Shown: positions 25,459-44,663 of the stretch, in pieces | Numbering within the stretch: the first letter of the stretch is position 1 | Layout of the letters: each line of letters opens with the position of its first letter | NCBI GenBank assembly: GCA_025966225.1 | Contig: JAOPVI010000070.1 | Coordinates: 1-44,663, forward strand | Source of the DNA: Mycobacterium sp. | Lineage (GTDB): Bacteria; Actinomycetota; Actinomycetes; Mycobacteriales; Mycobacteriaceae | Length of the DNA stretch: 44,663 nt | Reading direction: 5' to 3' | Translations under genes and position numbers: made by a program | Notes under the pieces: model-generated | Seen by the model: the letters and a program-made list of their open reading frames with translations, nothing else | What the model was told of the DNA's origin: nothing | Database searches by the model: none

Positions 25459-26690
25459 TAGGGGGTCACCGCTGCGGCGAACGCCGACTTCTCGCGGCCG
25501 AGTTCATTGCGCGCGATGGTCCGCATGTGCACCTCGTCGGGTCCGTCGAACAGGCGCATCGCGCGGTGCCAGCCGTACAGCCTGGCCAAGACGGTGTCGT
25601 CGCTGACCCCGGCCGCACCGTGCACCTGGATCGCCCGGTCGATCACGTTGCACGCCATCTGTGGCGCCACCGCCTTGATCATCGCGACCTGTTGGCGGGC
25701 GTCCTTGCTCTGGTTGCCCTGCTCGTCGATGGTCCACGCGGCCTTGTGGCAGAGCAGGCGCGCCTGGTCGATCTCGTTGCGGGACAGCGCAACCTGCTGC
25801 TGAACGACACCTTGGGCGGCCAGCGGCTTGCCGAACGCGATGCGGCTGTTCACCCGGTTGACCATCAACGCCATGGCGCGTTCGGCCACCCCGATGGCGC
25901 GCATGCAGTGGTGAATGCGACCCGGCCCCAAGCGGGCCTGTGCGATCACGAACCCGCCGCCCTCCTCGCCCAGCAGGTTCGCCACCGGCACCCGCACGTT
26001 GTCGAAGCTGAGCTCACAGTGCCCGTGCTGGTCCTGCCAGCCGAACACAGGCAGCGACCGCTCGACCGTCACCCCGGGGGTGTCGATGGGCACCAGGATC
26101 ATCGACTGCTGCTGATGGCTGGCTGCGTCGGGGTTCGTGCGCCCCATCACGATGAGGACCTTGCAGCGTGGATCGGACGCACCCGAGATCCACCACTTGC
26201 GGCCGTTGATGACGTAGTCGCCACCGTCGCGCAACATGGTCGTCTCGATGTTGCGGGCGTCGCTGGAGGCCACTGCTGGCTCGGTCATCGCGAAGGCGCT
26301 GCGGATCTCGCCGTTCAACAACGGCTCGAGCCACTGCTTGCTTTGTGCCTCGGTCGCGAACAGGTGCAGGGTCTCCATGTTGCCGGTGTCCGGCGCCGCG
26401 CAGTTGGTGGCTTCGGGCGCGAGCTCCATGCTCCAGCCGGTGAGCTCGGCCAGCGGCGCGTACTCCAGGTTCGTCAGCCCGGACTCCGACGGGAGGAACA
26501 GATTCCACAGACCGCGGTCCTTGGCCAGCTTCTTGAGCTCTTCGACGACCGGCGGCACCGTGTGGTCTTCGGGGCCCGCGGCGTGCCGGTAGGCGTCATA
26601 CGATTCCTCTGACGGGAACACGTGCTCCGTCATGAACTCGGAGAGCCGATCGTGGTAATCCTGACCCTTGGCTGACATCGCGAAGTCCAT
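25458..26690 (-). CDS. fadE2: Acyl-CoA dehydrogenase FadE2
   Basis: The 410-aa product is an ACAD10/11-like acyl-CoA dehydrogenase, with the FAD region FAMTEPAVASSDARNIET, the INGRKWWISGASDP flavin-binding turn, and the C-terminal GAAGVSDDTVLARLYGWHRAMRLFDGPDEVH. These oxidise fatty acyl-CoA to enoyl-CoA. Gene pair fadE2-ptpB is as in M. tuberculosis (Rv0154c-Rv0153c). The start MDFAMSAK at 26690 is chosen from family form; an in-frame GTG at 26708 would begin 3 nt after the stop of the upstream chimera gene. Substrate chain length is unknown. Confidence 0.92.
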   Translation of the reverse strand: MDFAMSAKGQDYHDRLSEFMTEHVFPSEESYDAYRHAAGPEDHTVPPVVEELKKLAKDRGLWNLFLPSESGLTNLEYAPLAELTGWSMELAPEATNCAAPDTGNMETLHLFATEAQSKQWLEPLLNGEIRSAFAMTEPAVASSDARNIETTMLRDGGDYVINGRKWWISGASDPRCKVLIVMGRTNPDAASHQQQSMILVPIDTPGVTVERSLPVFGWQDQHGHCELSFDNVRVPVANLLGEEGGGFVIAQARLGPGRIHHCMRAIGVAERAMALMVNRVNSRIAFGKPLAAQGVVQQQVALSRNEIDQARLLCHKAAWTIDEQGNQSKDARQQVAMIKAVAPQMACNVIDRAIQVHGAAGVSDDTVLARLYGWHRAMRLFDGPDEVHMRTIARNELGREKSAFAAAVTP

Positions 26691-26711
26691 GACCGTCACG
26701 ATAGACACCCG

Positions 26712-29114
26712 TCAATCGCCGAGTACCGTCACCTCTCCCGTCGCGCCGTCGACTTCGATCAGGGCACCCGTCGGCAGCCGCGTCGCCGCGCCGCGTGCGT
26801 TCACCACGCACGGCACTCCGAACTCCCGCGCGACGATCGCCGCGTGCGATATCGGGCCGCCCAACTCGGTCACGACCGCCGCGGCGTAGGCGAAGGCCGG
26901 GGTGTATCCGATGTCGGTGACCTTTGCGACCAGGACCTCGCCCGGTTGAAGGTCGTCGATGTTCCACGGTTGTACGACCCTGACCCGCCCGCGGGCTCGG
27001 CCCCCGCCCACGCCGAGGCCGTGCAGGGTCTCCCCGCTGCCAAGCGCGGCGGATGGAGCGGGCGTCGGCCGCCACTGGCCGCTGAAGGCCTCGGGCGGCA
27101 GCAGCTGTTCGAGCGCATGCTGCTGCGCCCTGCGCCTTGACACCACGGCGGCCAGGTCGGGTGGTGGAGCGTCGAGTTCGTCGACGAGCAGGTAGAAGAC
27201 GTCATCGACGTCGGTCAGCTGGCCGTCGGCGACGAGTCGGCGCCCGTACTCGCGCAGCAGGTTGCGCAACACCCAGATGGCCCGCACCATCCGATCGCGT
27301 CGCACCTCGCGTTCGCGCAGCTGGCTGGCGGCCGCGGCCCCGACGGGATAGATCCACTTCGGGACGCCGGACTTGTCGGCGACTCCCCGCGGCCCGGCCG
27401 TCAACGCCTTGGCCACGATCCGCATCAACAGCGCAGGGTCGTCGGCATAGGTGGTGCTGCGCATCTCGACCTCGCCAGGTCCCCGATGACCGATGACGGC
27501 CAACTCGCGGCGCAGCGCCGCCACGAACGCCGGTGCCTGCGCGGCAAGCGTTTCGATTTCCACGTCCGGCTGTGCGAGGAGTTCGGCGGCCATCGGATCG
27601 CTGCGGGCTTCGGCGACCAGGCGATGCACCGCGTCCAGAGACTGCGCGCTGGCCAACTCGGGGCCCGTCGTCGGCATCACGCCACGGCCGGACAGCAGCC
27701 GCAGGATCACTCCGTACGCCGTGGACACCAGGATCGAGGCCGACGCCAACACCCACCCGTGCACCACGTCATCGCGGGCCCGCAGCATCAGCGTCCGCAG
27801 TTGGCGGTCGTCCATGTCCGCGGCGCCGGCCGCAGTCGACTCCAGCTTCGCCACGTCGCCCACGAAGTCGCGGGTGTCGCGGAAGGAGCCCGCCGAGAGC
27901 ACCAGCAGGTTGTTCGCGAACGTCGCGACGGCGCGGAGCTGCTTGGCCACCCCCCGATGCTCGACCGGTGGGCGTTCGCTTCCGAAGAGTTCGAGGCCCT
28001 CGGCGGTGCGTCCGAAGAACCCCGAGAGGATCAGCTCGGGGTCGACCAGCGGCACGGTCTGCGCCATGAAGTGGCCCGAGGTGAAGCCCGCATACAAGCG
28101 GTGGCCGAAGACCCCGGTGGTTCGGACGGACATCTCGCGCTGCACCACCCCGCCGGGTCGCAGCCGCGCGGCGATCACCATGGCCGCGGCCCGCGTGCCG
28201 AGCACCGACACCGACGCCGAGGAAGGCGAGAAGGGACCGGGCAGCGCCTCGGACAGGTTGGTCGCCACGAATGCGGGGAAGCGAGGATCGATGGGCGTGT
28301 CGAACTCGCCGTTGGCGTTGACGACGCCTGCGGGCACCGGGGCCACTCCGTCGGGCGCAGGCGCGTCGAAGGCGGGGATCTGCCGCACTCGCGGCAGTCG
28401 CCACGGCAGGGCAAAAACCTTGCCGACCTTGCCGCCGAAAGTCATCCGCCCGCGACACACCAGCGCGAAGTCGGCGACGCACTCCGCAGCACTCCACGTA
28501 GTCGGCGCGCTGGTGTCGAGCACGGGCCGACTTTCGCGCGCGCGGCGTCCGGGCATCCGGAGCACCGGACGCCCGACGGCGTGGGCGACCTCGCGGGTGG
28601 TGGTGTGCCCGTCGGCCGCGACGTCGACGGTGCCCGCGGCCAGGTCGGGGTCCAGCAATGCGTGCACGAACACGCGCTGGACGTCCTCCGGATGGACCAC
28701 CTGCAGGGGCAGGTCGGCCGTTCCGTCGTCGCTCACCACTGGGCCGACGAACAGACGCAACGTAGCGTCGTCGACGTTGCGGCCCAACATCATTGCCGAG
28801 CGGATCACGATCACGCCGGGATGCTCGGACTCCGATGCGACGACGATGCGGCCGATCCCCGCTGCGACCGCGGTGTCCACCAATACGGCGGTCTCCCCGG
28901 CGTCCGGCCCGCAGTGCGCGACCGCGTCAGCTCCGACGAGCACGTGCTTGAGCGTCGCGGCGTCGGCGACGTCAGCAGTGATGAAAACCACTGAGCCCGA
29001 CCAACTCTCGGGACGATGCAGACCGATCCCGACGACGTCGTGCCCGAGACTGACCAGACGCGTGGCGACCCCCTGGCCGACGGGACCGTCGACTCCTGCG
29101 ATGACAACCCTCAT
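26712..29114 (-). CDS. Rv2047c-like chimera: NAD-dependent epimerase fold plus PEP-utiliser swivelling domain
   Basis: The 800-aa product has an N-terminal Rossmann domain of the extended SDR/epimerase type (GVDGPVGQG at 7-15, about 1-220). A long helical middle follows, and then a C-terminal phosphohistidine domain, GGPISHAAIVAREFGVP with His757, as in PEP synthase, PPDK and rifampicin phosphotransferase. The middle shares GHRGPGEVEMR with the linker of rifampicin phosphotransferase. No ATP-grasp domain or PEP barrel is visible. It corresponds to M. tuberculosis Rv2047c (about 854 aa), which likewise adjoins pks12. It begins 5 nt after the pks12 stop. Function is unknown. Confidence 0.85.
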   Translation of the reverse strand: MRVVIAGVDGPVGQGVATRLVSLGHDVVGIGLHRPESWSGSVVFITADVADAATLKHVLVGADAVAHCGPDAGETAVLVDTAVAAGIGRIVVASESEHPGVIVIRSAMMLGRNVDDATLRLFVGPVVSDDGTADLPLQVVHPEDVQRVFVHALLDPDLAAGTVDVAADGHTTTREVAHAVGRPVLRMPGRRARESRPVLDTSAPTTWSAAECVADFALVCRGRMTFGGKVGKVFALPWRLPRVRQIPAFDAPAPDGVAPVPAGVVNANGEFDTPIDPRFPAFVATNLSEALPGPFSPSSASVSVLGTRAAAMVIAARLRPGGVVQREMSVRTTGVFGHRLYAGFTSGHFMAQTVPLVDPELILSGFFGRTAEGLELFGSERPPVEHRGVAKQLRAVATFANNLLVLSAGSFRDTRDFVGDVAKLESTAAGAADMDDRQLRTLMLRARDDVVHGWVLASASILVSTAYGVILRLLSGRGVMPTTGPELASAQSLDAVHRLVAEARSDPMAAELLAQPDVEIETLAAQAPAFVAALRRELAVIGHRGPGEVEMRSTTYADDPALLMRIVAKALTAGPRGVADKSGVPKWIYPVGAAAASQLREREVRRDRMVRAIWVLRNLLREYGRRLVADGQLTDVDDVFYLLVDELDAPPPDLAAVVSRRRAQQHALEQLLPPEAFSGQWRPTPAPSAALGSGETLHGLGVGGGRARGRVRVVQPWNIDDLQPGEVLVAKVTDIGYTPAFAYAAAVVTELGGPISHAAIVAREFGVPCVVNARGAATRLPTGALIEVDGATGEVTVLGD

Positions 29115-29119
29115 CGGCG

Positions 29120-41515
<12,396 letters not shown>

Positions 41516-41878
41516 GCGGTCCTATCTGTCGTCTGACCGTCGTGCCGGGCGGTGGCCCCCCAGCATTCGGTTCTGGAGTATTCGGCACCAGGCCCGGATT
41601 GGATGGGCTCGAGCCTGCGTTGGGTACCCGGTGGGTAGCGCGGTCCTGACCAGGCCCGACGAAGGGGTGATGGCATGCCGATCGGTGAGACAGCGACCAA
41701 TGCGGTGCTGTTGCGGACGAATTACGTGGCCAGGGGTCATGAGCTTGGGCAAATGGTACGTAGGGCGCCGCTCGTGATGCGCGGCCCCCTGCGGCTTTCT
41801 ACGGCTTTCTACGGCTTTCCTAGGGGGTTCCTGACGATTCAGTGAACTCGGCGCCAACGCCAACGCCCCCATGGCTCG
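41516..41878. other. 363-bp divergent pks12/MmpL intergenic region
   Basis: The interval separates pks12 (minus) from the MmpL gene (plus). It has no convincing gene; several open frames cross it in both directions without family pattern. The notable content is a set of three 10-bp direct repeats with flanking inverted arms (41785-41827). No clear -10 or -35 pair is seen for either gene. Confidence 0.6.
41785..41827. repeat. Three phased 10-bp direct repeats between inverted arms
   Basis: The unit (G/A)CGGCTTTC(T/C) occurs three times back to back (41791-41800, 41801-41810, 41811-41820), once per DNA helical turn. It is bracketed by CCCCCT (41785-41790) and AGGGGG (41822-41827). Such phased repeats often bind an oligomeric regulator; the response regulator at 44217 is one candidate. 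Confidence 0.6.
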
Positions 41879-44212
41879 ATGCAGCAGCCTGGAGCCGAAC
41901 CACCGAAAGGGACAACCCTGCAATTCATTGCCCGTCTTGCCCTCGCGGCACCGAGATCGATCATTGCCGTCGCCACGTTGCTCGTGATCGGTGCAGGGTT
42001 CTTCGGCGTTCACGTCACCCAGTCTCTGTCGGCGGCGGGGTTCCGCGCGCCCGATGCGGAATCGTCGCAGGTCGCGGACATGATGTCGAAGACCTTCGGT
42101 CAGGGTGACGTGCAGATGGTGTTCGCCGTCACCGACGGCACCGGCGGAGCCCGCAGCACCGCGGCACAGGCCGTCGGCACGAACCTGGTCGGTGGGCTGG
42201 AGACGCTTCCGTTCGTCGCCGACGTGACCTCGGCGTGGACGGCGCCGCCCCCGTTGGCGGGCGGCCTGATCAGTGGCGACGGCAAGACCGGGCTGGTCGT
42301 GGTTGGCATCACCGGCGACGGAAGCGCGACCCAGCGCGACGCGAAGGCGCTTGCCGATCGCTTCGCCGGGCCCCGCGGTGACCTCACCGTGACGGCAGGC
42401 GGGCCCGCGATGGCCTACGTCGAGATCAACGCCCAGTCCGAGCGCGACCTGATGGCCATGGAGGCCCTGGCCATCCCGTTCAGCTTCCTGGTGCTCGTCG
42501 GCGTCTTCGGCGGCCTGCTGGCCGCGGCGGTGCCCCTGGCAGTCGGCATCTGGGCGATCGTCGGGTCGATGGCCCTGCTTCGCGTGCTGACGCTGTTCAC
42601 CGAGGTCTCGACGTTCGCGTTGAACCTCACCATCGCGATGGGCCTGGCCTTGGCCGTCGACTACACGCTGCTCATCCTCAGCCGATACCGGGAGGAGCGG
42701 GCCGCGGGCGTCGACATGGACGCCGCGCTGCTCGTCACGATGTCGACGGCGGGCCGAACGGTGCTGTTCTCCGCGACGACGGTCGGACTGTCGATGGTGG
42801 CGCTGGCCATCTTCCCGATGTACTTCCTGAGGTCGTTCGCGTTCGCGGGCATCACTGTGGTGGCGCTGACCGCGCTTGGGGCGTTGGTGCTCGCCCCCGC
42901 CGCCATCGTGCTGCTTGGCAGCAGGCTCGACGCGCTCGACCTGCGCCCGCTCGCCCGTCGTTTGGTGCGCCGTGCGGCACCCGTCCCGCAGGAGCGCGGA
43001 TTCTGGTACCGCACAGCGCGATTCGCGATCCGGCGGTCGGTCGTCGTCGCCATCGCAGGCACCGTCCTGCTGCTGACGCTCGGTGCGCCGTTCACGCACG
43101 TGCGCTGGGGCTTCCCCGACGAGCGCATGTTGCCCGAATCGGCGTCGGCGCGACAGGTCGGTGATCGGTTGCGCGACGACTTCGCATACAACCCAGGCAC
43201 CGCGATGACGATCGTGGTGCCCGACGCCTCCGGGGTCGAGGAGCGCGAGCTCGCCCGGTTCGCCCGCGATCTTTCGTTGACGGAGTACGTGGACACGGTC
43301 TCGGCCCCGACGGGCACGTACGTCGACGGTGTCCAGAAGGGGCCGTCATCGGCGCCGACCGCGATCAAGAACGGCAGCGCCTACCTGACGGTGAAGAGCA
43401 CCCCGCCGCCGACGGCCGCCGACGACCGGCCCAGCCAACTCGACTGGATCCATACGATCACCGGGCCCGATGGCCGCGCCTTCCTCGTCGGCGGCAGCCA
43501 GCAGGTCACCGCCGACAACGCCGCGGCGATCAACGCCCGGCTGCCGCTGGTGCTGCTGGTGATGGCGGCCATCTCATTCGTGCTGCTGTTCCTGCTGACG
43601 GGAAGCGTCGCACTGCCGCTCAAGGCGATCCTGCTCAACATGCTGTCGCTGACCGCGACGTTCGGCGCCCTGGTGTGGATCTTTCAGGACGGCGCGCTTG
43701 GGGCACTCGGTACGACGGCGACGGGTGCGCTGGTCGCGCAGGTGCCGGTGCTGCTGTTCTGCGTGGCCTTCGGCTTGTCGATGGACTACGAGGTGTTCCT
43801 CATCGCGCGAATCCGCGAGTACTGGCTGGCTTCGGGGCAGGCCACCCAGGCCGACAATGACGAGGCGATCGCCATGGGGTTGGCCCGCACCGGTCGCATC
43901 GTGACCGCCGCCGCGCTGTTGATGGGCATCTCGTTCTCGGCGCTGATGGCCTCGGAGGTCTCCCTTATGCGCATGTTCGGGCTCGGCCTGACACTTGCGG
44001 TCCTCATGGATGCGACGTTGGTCCGGATGTTGATGGTGCCCGCCTTCATGCACCTGCTTGGTCGACGGAACTGGTGGGCGCCTGCCCGGATGGCTCGCTG
44101 GCACGAAAGGTTCGGGATTCGCGAGGTGGCCCCTGCGCGGCGCGTCTTGCGGACGGGCGGCAGGCACCGGGCCGTCAATCCCCGTTCGTCACGGGCGGGT
44201 GTGGGAAGCTGA
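41879..44212 (+). CDS. MmpL-family RND transporter
   Basis: The 777-aa product has the MMPL layout: one N-terminal helix, a periplasmic loop (about 45-190), five helices, a cytosolic loop and helix near 390, a second periplasmic loop (about 410-545) and a final helix bundle. Proton-relay residues are visible in AVDYTLLILSRYREE (Asp261-Tyr262) and LSMDYEVFLIARIREY (Asp636-Tyr637). MmpL proteins move lipids or siderophores across the inner membrane. The ATG at 41879 lacks a ribosome site; GAAAGG stands 7 nt before an in-frame CTG at 41918, so the true start may be there. It is divergent from pks12 and runs into the response regulator. Confidence 0.9.
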   Translation: MQQPGAEPPKGTTLQFIARLALAAPRSIIAVATLLVIGAGFFGVHVTQSLSAAGFRAPDAESSQVADMMSKTFGQGDVQMVFAVTDGTGGARSTAAQAVGTNLVGGLETLPFVADVTSAWTAPPPLAGGLISGDGKTGLVVVGITGDGSATQRDAKALADRFAGPRGDLTVTAGGPAMAYVEINAQSERDLMAMEALAIPFSFLVLVGVFGGLLAAAVPLAVGIWAIVGSMALLRVLTLFTEVSTFALNLTIAMGLALAVDYTLLILSRYREERAAGVDMDAALLVTMSTAGRTVLFSATTVGLSMVALAIFPMYFLRSFAFAGITVVALTALGALVLAPAAIVLLGSRLDALDLRPLARRLVRRAAPVPQERGFWYRTARFAIRRSVVVAIAGTVLLLTLGAPFTHVRWGFPDERMLPESASARQVGDRLRDDFAYNPGTAMTIVVPDASGVEERELARFARDLSLTEYVDTVSAPTGTYVDGVQKGPSSAPTAIKNGSAYLTVKSTPPPTAADDRPSQLDWIHTITGPDGRAFLVGGSQQVTADNAAAINARLPLVLLVMAAISFVLLFLLTGSVALPLKAILLNMLSLTATFGALVWIFQDGALGALGTTATGALVAQVPVLLFCVAFGLSMDYEVFLIARIREYWLASGQATQADNDEAIAMGLARTGRIVTAAALLMGISFSALMASEVSLMRMFGLGLTLAVLMDATLVRMLMVPAFMHLLGRRNWWAPARMARWHERFGIREVAPARRVLRTGGRHRAVNPRSSRAGVGS

Positions 44213-44216
44213 CGCC

Positions 44217-44663
44217 GTGACCGGCCCGGCGCATGGCGAGAAAGTGACCGTGGTGGTGGGTGACGACCACCCGCTGTTCCGCGATGGTGTGGTTCGCGCG
44301 CTGGTGTCCAGCGGCTCGATCGACGTGGTCGGCGAGGCCGACGACGGACTGGCGTCGCTCGAACTCATCCGGGCGCACCGGCCACAGGTGGCACTGCTCG
44401 ACTACCGGATGCCCGGCCTTGACGGCGCGCAGGTCGCCGCCGCGGTGCGCCGCGACGAATTGCCGACCCGAGTGCTGTTGATCTCCGCGCACGACGAATC
44501 GGCCATCGTCTACAGCGCGTTGCAGGAGGGTGCGGCGGGCTTCATCTCCAAGGAGTCCAGCCGCTCCGAACTCGTCGACGCCGTGCTCAACTGCGCGAAG
44601 GGCCGTGACGTCGTCGCGCCCAATCTCGCCGCCGGATTGGTCGGCGAGATTCAACGCCGCAAC
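44217..44663 (+). CDS. NarL/FixJ-type response regulator (partial, runs off right end)
   Basis: From GTG at 44217, only 4 nt after the MmpL stop, the frame stays open for 149 codons to the window edge. It encodes a complete CheY-like receiver domain: acidic pair Asp16-Asp17 (GDDHPLFRDG), phosphorylated Asp62 (LLDYRMPG), Ser90 (LLISAHDE) and Lys112 (FISKESS). This receiver type (DDHPLFRDGV, DYRMPGLDG) belongs to the NarL/LuxR class, so a C-terminal DNA-binding domain is expected beyond the window. Close spacing suggests co-translation with MmpL. Its sensor kinase is not in view. Confidence 0.88.
   Translation, partial: MTGPAHGEKVTVVVGDDHPLFRDGVVRALVSSGSIDVVGEADDGLASLELIRAHRPQVALLDYRMPGLDGAQVAAAVRRDELPTRVLLISAHDESAIVYSALQEGAAGFISKESSRSELVDAVLNCAKGRDVVAPNLAAGLVGEIQRRN

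Overview
The window is high-G+C actinobacterial DNA and almost certainly comes from a mycobacterium. It holds the 3' end of an ESX-1 type VII secretion locus (mycP1, eccE1, espB, espL), a two-module Pks12-type mycoketide synthase, a PtpB phosphatase with the mycobacterial active-site loop, an MmpL transporter and a cutinase-like lipase. A complete fructose PTS lies directly beside ESX-1. From memory this arrangement resembles Mycolicibacterium smegmatis and is absent from M. tuberculosis, so a rapidly growing species is the best guess.

Layout. (1) 1-5571, minus strand: mycP1-eccE1-espB-espL with overlapping or closely spaced genes, then two small proteins with a proline-rich or acidic N-terminus and one membrane helix. 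The second of these runs off the left end. (2) 5802-11685: a fructose PTS unit, with fruR-fruK-fruA-ptsH on the minus strand and ptsI divergent. The divergent promoters appear to have abutting -35 boxes. (3) 11751-15580: a pirin-family cupin, converging on a TetR-FUSC transporter pair. (4) 15742-20904: TetR, SAM methyltransferase, aldehyde dehydrogenase, SDR and quinone oxidoreductase, in the same order as M. tuberculosis Rv0144-Rv0149. (5) 20905-23379: an AT-richer interval with a perfect CRP-type palindrome, then a short flavoprotein, a type II haloacid dehalogenase-like protein and a DUF456 membrane protein. (6) 23376-24646: cutinase and an EthD-like protein. (7) 41515-24643, minus strand: pks12, an Rv2047c-type epimerase/PEP-utiliser chimera, fadE2 and ptpB, spaced tightly enough to be one transcription unit. 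(8) 41516-44663: a divergent intergenic region with three phased 10-bp repeats, an MmpL transporter, and the start of a NarL-type response regulator that runs off the right end.

How the parts work together. PtsI, HPr, FruA and FruK take fructose in as fructose-1-phosphate and convert it to fructose-1,6-bisphosphate under a DeoR-type regulator. MycP1, EccE1, EspB and EspL are the protease, membrane component, secreted substrate and accessory protein at the end of ESX-1. Pks12 shows alternating methylmalonyl- and malonyl-type AT motifs and full reductive loops, which fits a mycoketide chain. Its neighbours (chimera, divergent MmpL and response regulator) suggest a possible production, export and control unit. 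That last link is inference from gene position only.
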